Shown here: positions 8,592 to 15,168 of the stretch, in pieces | Numbering within the stretch: the stretch's first letter is position 1 | Layout of the letters: each line of letters starts with the position of its first letter | NCBI RefSeq assembly: GCF_022763345.1 | Contig: NZ_JALEGS010000042.1 | Coordinates: forward strand, 1 to 41,855 | DNA from: Phaeodactylibacter sp. | Lineage (GTDB): Bacteria > Bacteroidota > Bacteroidia > Chitinophagales > Saprospiraceae | DNA length: 41,855 nt | Reading direction: 5' to 3' | Position numbers and translations under genes: made by a program | Notes under the pieces: model-generated | What the model was told of the DNA's origin: nothing | Databases searched by the model: none | Seen by the model: the letters and a program-made list of their open reading frames with translations, nothing else

Positions 8592-8621
8592 AGCCCTGTA
8601 CAAGCAGGGCTTCTTTTTTTT
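8592..8621 (+). terminator. Attenuator terminator 1
   Basis: AGCCCTG (8592-8598), a 6-nt loop and CAGGGCT (8605-8611) form a perfect 7-bp stem followed by TC and eight T residues. The competing antiterminator pairs AGGGCT (8552-8557) with AGCCCT (8592-8597). It extends through GCTAAATCTT with AAGATATTTAG (8581-8590), allowing one mismatch and a 2-nt bulge. Confidence 0.88.
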
Positions 8622-8645
8622 CGGGAATAACCAAATCAAAACCAC

Positions 8646-8735
8646 ATGTACAGTCCCAAAGCGGCGTATTACTTTTTTTACTTTTTCTTTTTTGGCTATC
8701 CACCAAAGGGGCTGCCGTTGAGTACATGTGCATAA
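8646..8735 (+). CDS. Phe/Tyr attenuator leader peptide 2
   Basis: This 29-codon ORF lies downstream of the first terminator. It carries the run YYFFYFFFFGY (residues 8-18), with six Phe and five Tyr in total, encoded mostly by TTT, TAT and TAC. The A-rich stretch before the ATG is a plausible Bacteroidota ribosome-binding region. The sequence GGGGCT (8708-8713), within its own coding part, can pair with AGCCCC of the following terminator. A ribosome stalled at the aromatic run would therefore favour antitermination, while one that reads on would block it. Confidence 0.85.
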   Translation: MYSPKAAYYFFYFFFFGYPPKGLPLSTCA

Positions 8736-8751
8736 GCATAAGAACGAAACG

Positions 8752-8780
8752 AAAGCCCCGCCCGAAAGCGGGGCTTTTTT
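8752..8780 (+). terminator. Attenuator terminator 2
   Basis: AGCCCCGC (8754-8761), the loop CCGAAA and GCGGGGCT (8768-8775) form a perfect 8-bp GC-rich stem that ends in a run of six T residues. Flanking A/T pairs extend it by two. It lies 23 nt upstream of the pheA start codon. The alternative partner is GGGGCT at 8708-8713. Confidence 0.88.
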
Positions 8781-8803
8781 ATTGGAATAACAATTCATAA
8801 ACC

Positions 8804-9688
8804 ATGACCAAGACACAGGCCGGCTATGCTGCCGGCGACACCACCTCCACCCCACTGCGGGTCAGTATTCAGGGCTACGCAGGCGCTTTTCACGAAGTGG
8901 CTGCCCGTCATTGCTTTCAAAATCAGCCCCTGGAAATTGTACCCGCGCATACCTTTGAAGACCTGGTGGGCATGGTGGAAGCGCAGGAAGAAGCAGATAT
9001 CGGCCTGATGGCTATCGAGAATACCCTGGCAGGAAGCATTATGCGCAACTATACCCTGCTACAGCAGTCGGGGCTGCATATTACAGGCGAAGTTTTCCTA
9101 CGCATTAAGCAAAACCTGATGGTATTGCCCGGTGTGCAAATCGAATCACTGCGGGAGGTGCATTCTCACCCCATGGCTATCTCGCAGTGCCGGGAGTTTT
9201 TTGCGCAGTACCCGAATATCAGGCTTGTGGAAACGGCAGACACCGCCCTCAGCGCCCGGGAGATCAGTGAAAATGGCTGGTCGCACATTGGTGCCATCGC
9301 CAGTACCCTTGCCGCCGAAATGTATGGGCTTGAAATTATCGCGCCAGGCATTGAAACCAATAAAAAGAACCACACCCGGTTTTTGGTGCTGGAGAAAGGC
9401 ACGCCTAAACTGGATGCTACTCTGGAAAAGGTATCTATCTCTTTCGCGACCGATCACGAAGTGGGAAGCCTGTACAAAGCGCTGGCTGTAATGGCCGCCT
9501 ACAACGTCAACCTGACCAAAATACAGTCGGCCCCCATCATCGGACATCCCTGGGAGTATCAGTTTTACGTCGACTTCGTGGTGCAGGGCAAAGTAGGGCA
9601 CGAGCAGGCTCTCGACGCGATCCGGCCACTGACCCGCAATCTGCAGGTGCACGGCGTTTATGCCTGCGGTGAGCATTACGAATACTAA
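8804..9688 (+). CDS. pheA: Prephenate dehydratase
   Basis: PheA decarboxylates and dehydrates prephenate to phenylpyruvate, the committed step to Phe. The 294-aa monofunctional protein has the two-lobed dehydratase domain (about 18-195) with the TRF catalytic motif at 191-193 (NHTRFLVL). A C-terminal ACT domain (about 208-290) follows. In the ACT domain the usual Phe-binding motifs read GSLY (221-224) and QSAP (241-244) rather than GALV and ESRP, so feedback binding may differ. It is the first structural gene after the two attenuators and is followed by the aminotransferase after 40 nt. An N-terminal tail of about 18 residues precedes the fold. Confidence 0.95.
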   Translation: MTKTQAGYAAGDTTSTPLRVSIQGYAGAFHEVAARHCFQNQPLEIVPAHTFEDLVGMVEAQEEADIGLMAIENTLAGSIMRNYTLLQQSGLHITGEVFLRIKQNLMVLPGVQIESLREVHSHPMAISQCREFFAQYPNIRLVETADTALSAREISENGWSHIGAIASTLAAEMYGLEIIAPGIETNKKNHTRFLVLEKGTPKLDATLEKVSISFATDHEVGSLYKALAVMAAYNVNLTKIQSAPIIGHPWEYQFYVDFVVQGKVGHEQALDAIRPLTRNLQVHGVYACGEHYEY

Positions 9689-9728
9689 AGCATTCCTCTA
9701 AAAACCTTTACCAGAATCTCATTTTGCA

Positions 9729-10919
9729 ATGACCAAATCAGTAGCGAAATCCGACATGATCGTACAACCTGCCAGCCGCCTGGGAGAGGTTAAGGAGTAC
9801 TACTTCTCGACCAAACTCCGGGAGATTGCGCAAATGCGCGCCCAGGGCAAGCCTGTCCTCAATCTGGGCATCGGCAGCCCCGATTTACCGCCTAGCCAGG
9901 AGGTGATCGACACGCTGACCGATGCCGTTCTTCATAATGACGTCCACGGCTACCAAAGCTATATGGGCATCCCCGAGCTGCGGGCGGCTTTCGCCGAATG
10001 GTATGAAAAGTGGTTTGGCGCCAACCTTGACCCGGAAGGGGAAATCCTGCCACTTATGGGCTCCAAGGAAGGCCTGATGCACATCGCTATGGCTTTTCTC
10101 GAAAGTGGAGATGAAGTGCTTGTGCCCAACCCCGGCTATCCGGCCTACCGGGCAGTATCTAATCTGACCGGAGCCACCATCCGGGAATACAAGCTGGAGC
10201 CGGAACGCGGTTGGCTGCCGGACATGGAAGCGCTGGAAAGCACCGACCTGAGCCGGGTAAAAATTATGTGGCTCAACTACCCGAATATGCCGACAGGGAC
10301 GGCGGCAGATTTGTCTTTTCTGGAAAGTATCGTGGCCTTTGCCCTCCGCCACCGCATCCTGATTGTCAATGACAACCCCTACTCCTTCATCCTGAATGAG
10401 CAGCAGCACAGCATTCTGAGCATTCCGGGTGCGAAGGACGTAGCCGTGGAGCTCAACAGCCTCAGCAAGGGGCACAATATGGCAGGATGGCGCATTGGCA
10501 TGCTGGCCGGGCGGGCGGATTACCTCAAGGTGGTGCTGCGCTTCAAGAGCAATATGGACTCCGGTATGTTCAAACCGGTGCAACTTGCCGCAGTTCAGGC
10601 CCTGAAAAGCCCTGCTTCCTGGTATGAACGTCTTAACGGGGTCTATGCTGAACGGCGGGAAACGGTTTTTCAACTCTTTGATGCGCTGGACTGCAAATAC
10701 GACCCGAAGCAGGTGGGCATGTTCGTCTGGGCTAAAATCCCGGATCCGTATGCCGATGCTTATGAACTGGCAGACGAGGTGCTGTACAAGCATAACGTTT
10801 TCATCACCCCGGGCGGTATCTTCGGTTCTCAGGGCGACCGGTACCTGCGGATTTCGCTTTGCAGTGATGGCGCACTTTATGAAGAAGCCATGCGTAGGGT
10901 TGGAAATGCAAAAATGTAA
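9729..10919 (+). CDS. PLP-dependent class I/II aminotransferase
   Basis: This 396-aa fold-type I aminotransferase has the PLP lysine in SLSKGHNMAGWRIG (Lys247), the NYPNMPTG segment (183-190) and an N-terminal block LGIGSPDLPPS. It is similar to LL-diaminopimelate/aspartate-type enzymes. Its position between pheA and tyrA points to amination of phenylpyruvate and 4-hydroxyphenylpyruvate, the last step to Phe and Tyr. The stop codon lies within a tandem AAAATGT repeat (10911-10931), which suggests that the sequence beyond it was rearranged by the downstream insertion. Confidence 0.9.
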   Translation: MTKSVAKSDMIVQPASRLGEVKEYYFSTKLREIAQMRAQGKPVLNLGIGSPDLPPSQEVIDTLTDAVLHNDVHGYQSYMGIPELRAAFAEWYEKWFGANLDPEGEILPLMGSKEGLMHIAMAFLESGDEVLVPNPGYPAYRAVSNLTGATIREYKLEPERGWLPDMEALESTDLSRVKIMWLNYPNMPTGTAADLSFLESIVAFALRHRILIVNDNPYSFILNEQQHSILSIPGAKDVAVELNSLSKGHNMAGWRIGMLAGRADYLKVVLRFKSNMDSGMFKPVQLAAVQALKSPASWYERLNGVYAERRETVFQLFDALDCKYDPKQVGMFVWAKIPDPYADAYELADEVLYKHNVFITPGGIFGSQGDRYLRISLCSDGALYEEAMRRVGNAKM

Positions 10920-10931
10920 AATGTAAAATGT
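10911..10931 (+). repeat. Three tandem AAAATGT heptamers
   Basis: Three exact copies of AAAATGT overlap the aminotransferase stop codon. The inverted version TTTACATTTT recurs at 11475-11484 just before tyrA, and a related inverted segment lies at 11432-11447. Together they bracket the four-helix-bundle gene. Confidence 0.7.
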
Positions 10932-11010
10932 AGAACTGACGAAGGGAAAAGGGCGAGCGGTGCCGAGAGCAGCCGGAGTTAAAAAGGTAAAGTGCTTAAA
11001 TGAATTGAAT

Positions 11011-11367
11011 ATGGAAAAGACGCGAAAATATGATCTGGAAGACCGCCTCATTGCTTTCGCTGTGATGGTGCTCAACCTTGTTGAACAACTACCTAAAACT
11101 TTCGCAGGGCAGCATTTGGGCGGGCAGCTGACACGGTCTGGAACGGCACCGGCATTGCTTTATGGCGAAGCCCAGAGCGCAGAATCCAGAAAAGATTTCA
11201 TTCATAAAATGAGGATTGCTTTGAAAGAACTTAGAGAATCACAAGTCTGCCTTAAAATTATCAAAGCAAAGCCACTCCTGGAACGCGCTGTTGTTGAACC
11301 CGTTCTAAACGAGTGTGGTCAACTGGTTGCCATTTTCACAGCTAGTATAAAGAAGGCTCAGGGCTAA
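11011..11367 (+). CDS. Four-helix-bundle protein (23S rRNA intervening-sequence / S23 family)
   Basis: The 118-aa product, taken from the ATG at 11011, has the family pattern: KYDLEDRLIAFAVMVLNLVEQL at the start, then GQHLGGQLTRSGTAPALLYGEAQ, then a long helix with KMRIALKELRESQ. A longer frame from 10960 would add a non-conserved stretch. Members were first found inside 23S rRNA intervening sequences and are scattered through Bacteroidota genomes; their function is unknown. Here the gene interrupts an otherwise tight aromatic operon and is flanked by inverted AT-rich repeats, so it looks like an acquired cassette. It should be co-transcribed with the operon. Confidence 0.9.
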   Translation: MEKTRKYDLEDRLIAFAVMVLNLVEQLPKTFAGQHLGGQLTRSGTAPALLYGEAQSAESRKDFIHKMRIALKELRESQVCLKIIKAKPLLERAVVEPVLNECGQLVAIFTASIKKAQG

Positions 11368-11493
11368 CCCGAATGGCCTAACCCTTTGAGAAGGAAGGCT
11401 CTTTACGCCTAAGAAGCCATCAAGTGAGAAACTTTTACATTTCCGACGGCCCGTATGGGTCACATTAACACAGATTTACATTTTAAATTAAAT

Positions 11494-12333
11494 ATGACAG
11501 TTGCAATTATCGGTATCGGACTCATCGGCGGATCGCTGGCCATTACCTTAAAGGAAAATGGTTTTGCCGGCCACATCATCGGTATTGATGCCAGTCAGGA
11601 GAACCTGGACAAGGCGATAAGAAGACGGCTGATCGATGTGGACCTGCCTCTTGAAGAAGGTGTAAAAAAGGCAGACCTGATTATACTCGCTACGCCGGTC
11701 GACGCCATGCTGACTTTGCTGCCGCAAGTCCTTGACTTGATTGAGGAGCAAGTAATCATTGATGTGGGTTCTACCAAAGCAGAGCTCCTCAATGCAGTGG
11801 ACATGCACCCGAAGCGTGGACAATATGTGGCTACTCACCCTATGGCGGGTACAGAATTTTCCGGCCCGGAGGCGGCAATCCCTAACCTCTTCGACCATAA
11901 GTGCGCTGTATTGATTGATGCCGACCGCAGCGCCCCGGAAGCCGTGAAATTAGTACGAAAGATGTACGAAAGCATTCCGATGACCATCGTTGAACTCGAC
12001 CGGGAGGCACACGATTTGCATTCTGCCTATGTGTCCCACATTTCCCACATCAGTTCCTTTGCGCTGGCGTTGACGGTACTGGAGAAGGAGCGAGACGAAG
12101 GGCGCATTTTCGAGCTGGCCAGCGGTGGTTTCAGCTCAACGGTACGGCTGGCCAAGAGTTCGCCGAACATGTGGATCCCCATTTTCCGGCAAAACCGGGA
12201 CCACGTGCTTGATGTACTGGACGAGCACATCAATCAGCTCGCCCGTTTCCGGTCGCTGCTCATCAAGAAAGATTTTGACACATTTTACCAACTCATTGCA
12301 CAAGCCAATGATATCAAACGCATTTTACGATAA
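11494..12333 (+). CDS. tyrA: Prephenate dehydrogenase
   Basis: TyrA oxidatively decarboxylates prephenate to 4-hydroxyphenylpyruvate for Tyr synthesis. The start at 11494 (MTVAIIGIGLIGGS) puts the NAD-binding GxGxxG motif (7-12) at the usual distance. The frame from 11455 adds 13 unlikely residues. The 279-aa protein carries the conserved THPMAGTEFSGP segment and the helical dimerisation domain (DLHSAYVSHISH onward). No ACT domain follows, so it is a monofunctional short form. It is separated from the aminotransferase by the four-helix-bundle cassette and is followed after about 20 nt by the DAHP synthase gene. Confidence 0.93.
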   Translation: MTVAIIGIGLIGGSLAITLKENGFAGHIIGIDASQENLDKAIRRRLIDVDLPLEEGVKKADLIILATPVDAMLTLLPQVLDLIEEQVIIDVGSTKAELLNAVDMHPKRGQYVATHPMAGTEFSGPEAAIPNLFDHKCAVLIDADRSAPEAVKLVRKMYESIPMTIVELDREAHDLHSAYVSHISHISSFALALTVLEKERDEGRIFELASGGFSSTVRLAKSSPNMWIPIFRQNRDHVLDVLDEHINQLARFRSLLIKKDFDTFYQLIAQANDIKRILR

Positions 12334-12354
12334 CCTTTGAAAATTCACGTAACC

Positions 12355-13446
12355 ATGGATATGACTTTCCAACCTCTGCTAGAAGAGAAACCGGCTAATA
12401 AGCCACTTATTATTGCCGGCCCCTGCAGTGCCGAAACCGAAGAACAGGTACTGACCACCGCCCGTGCCCTTGCAGGCCAAGGCATAGACTTATTCCGCTC
12501 CGGTATCTGGAAGCCTCGGACCCGCCCCGGCGCATTCGAAGGCATCGGTACCGAAGGCCTGGGCTGGCTGCGCAAGGTCAAGGAAGAGACCGGGCTTAAA
12601 GTGACCACCGAGGTCGCAAACACACAGCACGTCTTCGAAGCCCTCAAGCATCAGATTGATGTGCTTTGGCTCGGTGCCCGCACTACTGTTAATCCGTTTT
12701 CCGTACAGGAAGTAGCCGATGCCCTAAAAGGCGTGGACATCCCCGTGCTGATCAAAAACCCCATCAACCCGGATTTTAAACTATGGGTAGGGGCCATTGA
12801 GCGCATCTACAAAGCGGGGATTACCCGAATTGGGGTCATCCACCGGGGCTTTAGCTACCACGGAGAGACCAAATACCGGAACGTGCCGCGCTGGCAGCTT
12901 GCCATCGACCTGAAGCGGGAATTCCCTGACCTTCCTATTATCTGTGACAACAGCCATATCTGTGGCCGCCGGGATATCCTGCAAACGGTAGCGCAGAAAG
13001 CACTCGACCTCAATTTTGATGGCTATATGACCGAAGTGCACCCGGATCCCGACAACGCCTGGAGCGATGCCGCACAGCAAATTACCCCGGCACAATTCCT
13101 GGAAATGAAAGAGCAGCTCATTTTCCGTCAGCCGACAACTGATAATATGGAATTCCTCGAAAACCTGGAACACCTGCGGCACGAGATTGACGAGCTGGAC
13201 GAAGAAATGCTCAACCTGCTCAGCAACCGTATGCGCCTGGCAGAACGTATTGGTGAGTACAAGCAACGCAATAACATCGCCATTCTACAAAGTAGCCGCT
13301 GGAACGAAATCCTGGAGCGCGCCGTAACCAAAGGCAAGCTCAGGGGGCTAAGCGAAGAGTTTGTTACGGTTTACCTCAAGGCGGTCCACCAGGAATCCAT
13401 TAACCATCAGGAGAAAGTGATGAACCAGCCAAGGGCAGAAGCATAA
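12355..13446 (+). CDS. DAHP synthase / chorismate mutase fusion
   Basis: This bifunctional enzyme makes DAHP from PEP and erythrose-4-phosphate and converts chorismate to prephenate. Residues about 15-255 form a KDO8P-synthase-like DAHP synthase barrel (IAGPCSAETEEQ, then RSGIWKPRTRPGAFEG). Residues about 265-350 are a type II (AroQ) chorismate mutase beginning LEHLRHEIDELDEEMLNLL. The order (synthase first, mutase at the C-terminus) is the usual Bacteroidota one. The start is taken at the ATG at 12355; a TTG at 12337 is less likely. As the last gene of the operon, it supplies prephenate to both PheA and TyrA. Confidence 0.93.
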   Translation: MDMTFQPLLEEKPANKPLIIAGPCSAETEEQVLTTARALAGQGIDLFRSGIWKPRTRPGAFEGIGTEGLGWLRKVKEETGLKVTTEVANTQHVFEALKHQIDVLWLGARTTVNPFSVQEVADALKGVDIPVLIKNPINPDFKLWVGAIERIYKAGITRIGVIHRGFSYHGETKYRNVPRWQLAIDLKREFPDLPIICDNSHICGRRDILQTVAQKALDLNFDGYMTEVHPDPDNAWSDAAQQITPAQFLEMKEQLIFRQPTTDNMEFLENLEHLRHEIDELDEEMLNLLSNRMRLAERIGEYKQRNNIAILQSSRWNEILERAVTKGKLRGLSEEFVTVYLKAVHQESINHQEKVMNQPRAEA

Positions 13447-13452
13447 AGTCCT

Positions 13453-13481
13453 GCTCCGCCCTGCCCCCTACAGGGCGGAGC
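13453..13481 (+). terminator. Strong hairpin after the aromatic operon
   Basis: GCTCCGCCCTG (13453-13463) and CAGGGCGGAGC (13471-13481) form an 11-bp perfect stem with a 7-nt C-rich loop, 7 nt after the stop codon. There is no T-run (CACTAACCC follows), so termination may need Rho, or the stem may protect the mRNA 3' end. Confidence 0.6.
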
Positions 13482-13550
13482 CACTAACCCTTATCAAACA
13501 GCCCTATACAAATAATAAAAATTTAAATCTAATAAATACCGGGTATGCGG

Positions 13551-13582
13551 TATGGAATAAATTGCAGTAAATCCTATATTTG
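13551..13582 (+). promoter_or_regulatory. Bacteroidota-type promoter
   Basis: TATG (13551-13554, one mismatch to TTTG), a 20-nt spacer and TATATTTG (13575-13582) precede the secreted-protein gene. The downstream TATCA also follows the aromatic promoter. Transcription would start near 13589, giving a leader of about 250 nt. Confidence 0.6.
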
Positions 13583-13670
13583 TATCAAAGAAAGTAGGCA
13601 CCGTGCTTAGATAAGTCTGTGTATAAGGAACCTCTTTCAGATTTAATTATCCCTTAAACTACATAATCCC

Positions 13671-13763
13671 ATGAAAAAGCAGGTATGTCCTGGTTTTAAC
13701 ACGCTGCGTGTTCCACCCACTTCCCTTTCCGCTAACTTTTCAGTAAGTTTTTCTGAGTACTAA
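13671..13763 (+). CDS. Possible 30-codon ORF in a long leader
   Basis: An ATG followed by two Lys codons opens a 30-aa frame, starting MKKQVCPGFNTLRVPPTSLS and ending SFSEY, in the leader of the secreted-protein gene. I recognise no family and no amino-acid bias typical of an attenuator. A perfect 7-bp hairpin (GTTGATT/AATCAAC, 13770-13786) lies just after its stop. It may be a leader peptide, a remnant or chance. Confidence 0.25.
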   Translation: MKKQVCPGFNTLRVPPTSLSANFSVSFSEY

Positions 13764-13838
13764 GCTTTAGTTGATTCCTAATCAACCCTGAAAATCGTTT
13801 GGTCATAATGTATGGCTGATTAGCAGAAAGTGTACGAC

Positions 13839-15032
13839 ATGCGAGTAGTAATCCCAAAACTTAAAAAAATACTTCCCTATTTTTGGTTGTTGCCAATTGG
13901 GCTATGTGCCCAGAATGAGGCGGCACCCACCTCCCCCCAACCGCTTGCCCTTACAGGCACGCACGGTACTGTATCCTGTCAGGATTCCTGGCAGGTACCA
14001 TCACCGGTTCTATCCCATTCATCATCAGAATCCATTTCCTACACTTTTGAAGACCAGTACTTCAACCTGAGCTGCCAAAGCCAGGGCTGGCAAGGCTATT
14101 TCGCATGGTCCAACTGGTCCTATGCTACAAGAGATGGTGACGGTGGGGTAGATGTCACCGGAGCTCCCAATTCAGTATTAGTTGAAGGGGCTAATAGTGC
14201 TTCAATCCTTCTGACTCCCGGAAGCCAGGCAGCTTACGAGCTCGCCATTCCGGCTGATGGATTTGTCAGATTTGATTGGAGTTACGTTGGGGGCTCCTCT
14301 TTTTCAGACCACACATTTAAAGTGTTTATCAATAATGAAGCTGTGCAGGCCCCACGCCCGGAACAGCCTTTCAACACATTTTATTCTTCTTTTCTTAACA
14401 CCGGAGATACGCTGAGACTTGTCGCCGAAGCCCGGGAAAAAGGCATCGAGATCAGGCTCTCCAACTTTGAATTTCTCAGCAATGCATTAGGCGTAGTGGA
14501 GCGTTTGTGGAAAGCTACAGACCAAGAAGCCACTGTCAGTACCTTCCGACAACTGATCAGCGTCGAAAAACCGGGGATTAACAATATTATTTTTCCCGAA
14601 TCCTTCGATGGTTTTGAAGCACCAATATTGGAAGACCCGGCTGCTTCCGGTCCGGCCTATACTGGTTTCCCTGTTGTAGACACCGATGGGGACCGGTCTA
14701 CCACGCATGACCAAATAAGCCTTGGCGAAGAATTTTGCAGCTTTACAGCTACTTGGGATGATGAAACACTATATGAAAACGGCTTTTGCATCATCTATCG
14801 CAAGTGGAGTGTGAGGGACCTTTGCGGGCAGAATGTTTACCACGCTACTCAAACGCTCAAAGTGGCCGGCGGTTGCCCTAATTGGGGAGCACCTATCCCA
14901 CACCTGCATCAGGCAGAGAGTGTACCCCAGCCAAGTTTTGAAGATATTGCGCCGGATTCCCACACCCTGACAAAAATCATGCACCCGGCAACGGAATGGC
15001 TGCGTGACCCCCTGAATGCCCTGTATCCTTAG
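13839..15032 (+). CDS. Secreted protein of unknown function
   Basis: The start at ATG 13839 gives a 397-aa protein with a signal peptide (MRVVIPKLKKILPYFWLLPIGLCAQ). The next region (about 60-210) is rich in Gly, Ser, Trp and aromatic residues and looks like a beta-sandwich. The C-terminal part has paired cysteines (EEFCSFTATWDD, NGFCIIYRKWSVRDLCGQN, AGGC) resembling the repeated domains of Saprospiria surface proteins. I see no clear T9SS sorting domain at the end. It is transcribed alone from its own promoter and ends at a good terminator. Family and role are unknown; an extracytoplasmic location is the only firm inference. Confidence 0.7.
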   Translation: MRVVIPKLKKILPYFWLLPIGLCAQNEAAPTSPQPLALTGTHGTVSCQDSWQVPSPVLSHSSSESISYTFEDQYFNLSCQSQGWQGYFAWSNWSYATRDGDGGVDVTGAPNSVLVEGANSASILLTPGSQAAYELAIPADGFVRFDWSYVGGSSFSDHTFKVFINNEAVQAPRPEQPFNTFYSSFLNTGDTLRLVAEAREKGIEIRLSNFEFLSNALGVVERLWKATDQEATVSTFRQLISVEKPGINNIIFPESFDGFEAPILEDPAASGPAYTGFPVVDTDGDRSTTHDQISLGEEFCSFTATWDDETLYENGFCIIYRKWSVRDLCGQNVYHATQTLKVAGGCPNWGAPIPHLHQAESVPQPSFEDIAPDSHTLTKIMHPATEWLRDPLNALYP

Positions 15033-15105
15033 CATCTGTAAGCAGGCGGCGAGGCTTCCTGCTTGTAGGTTTGTAAAGGGTTTCTTATTACAGGACACTT
15101 TGATG

Positions 15106-15134
15106 GCAGAGAGCAACGGCTCTCTGCTTTTTTT
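15106..15134 (+). terminator. Intrinsic terminator
   Basis: GCAGAGAGC (15106-15114), loop AACG, GCTCTCTGC (15119-15127) and seven T residues form a textbook terminator, 70 nt after the secreted-protein gene. Confidence 0.88.
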
Positions 15135-15168
15135 ATTTTAAATTGGCAGGGAGTAAAAAACGCCACTT

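Noticed and set aside
9885..11075. 396-codon minus-strand frame opposite the aminotransferase
   Set aside because: It spans a clear PLP-enzyme gene and its product shows no domain pattern; it is a shadow frame.
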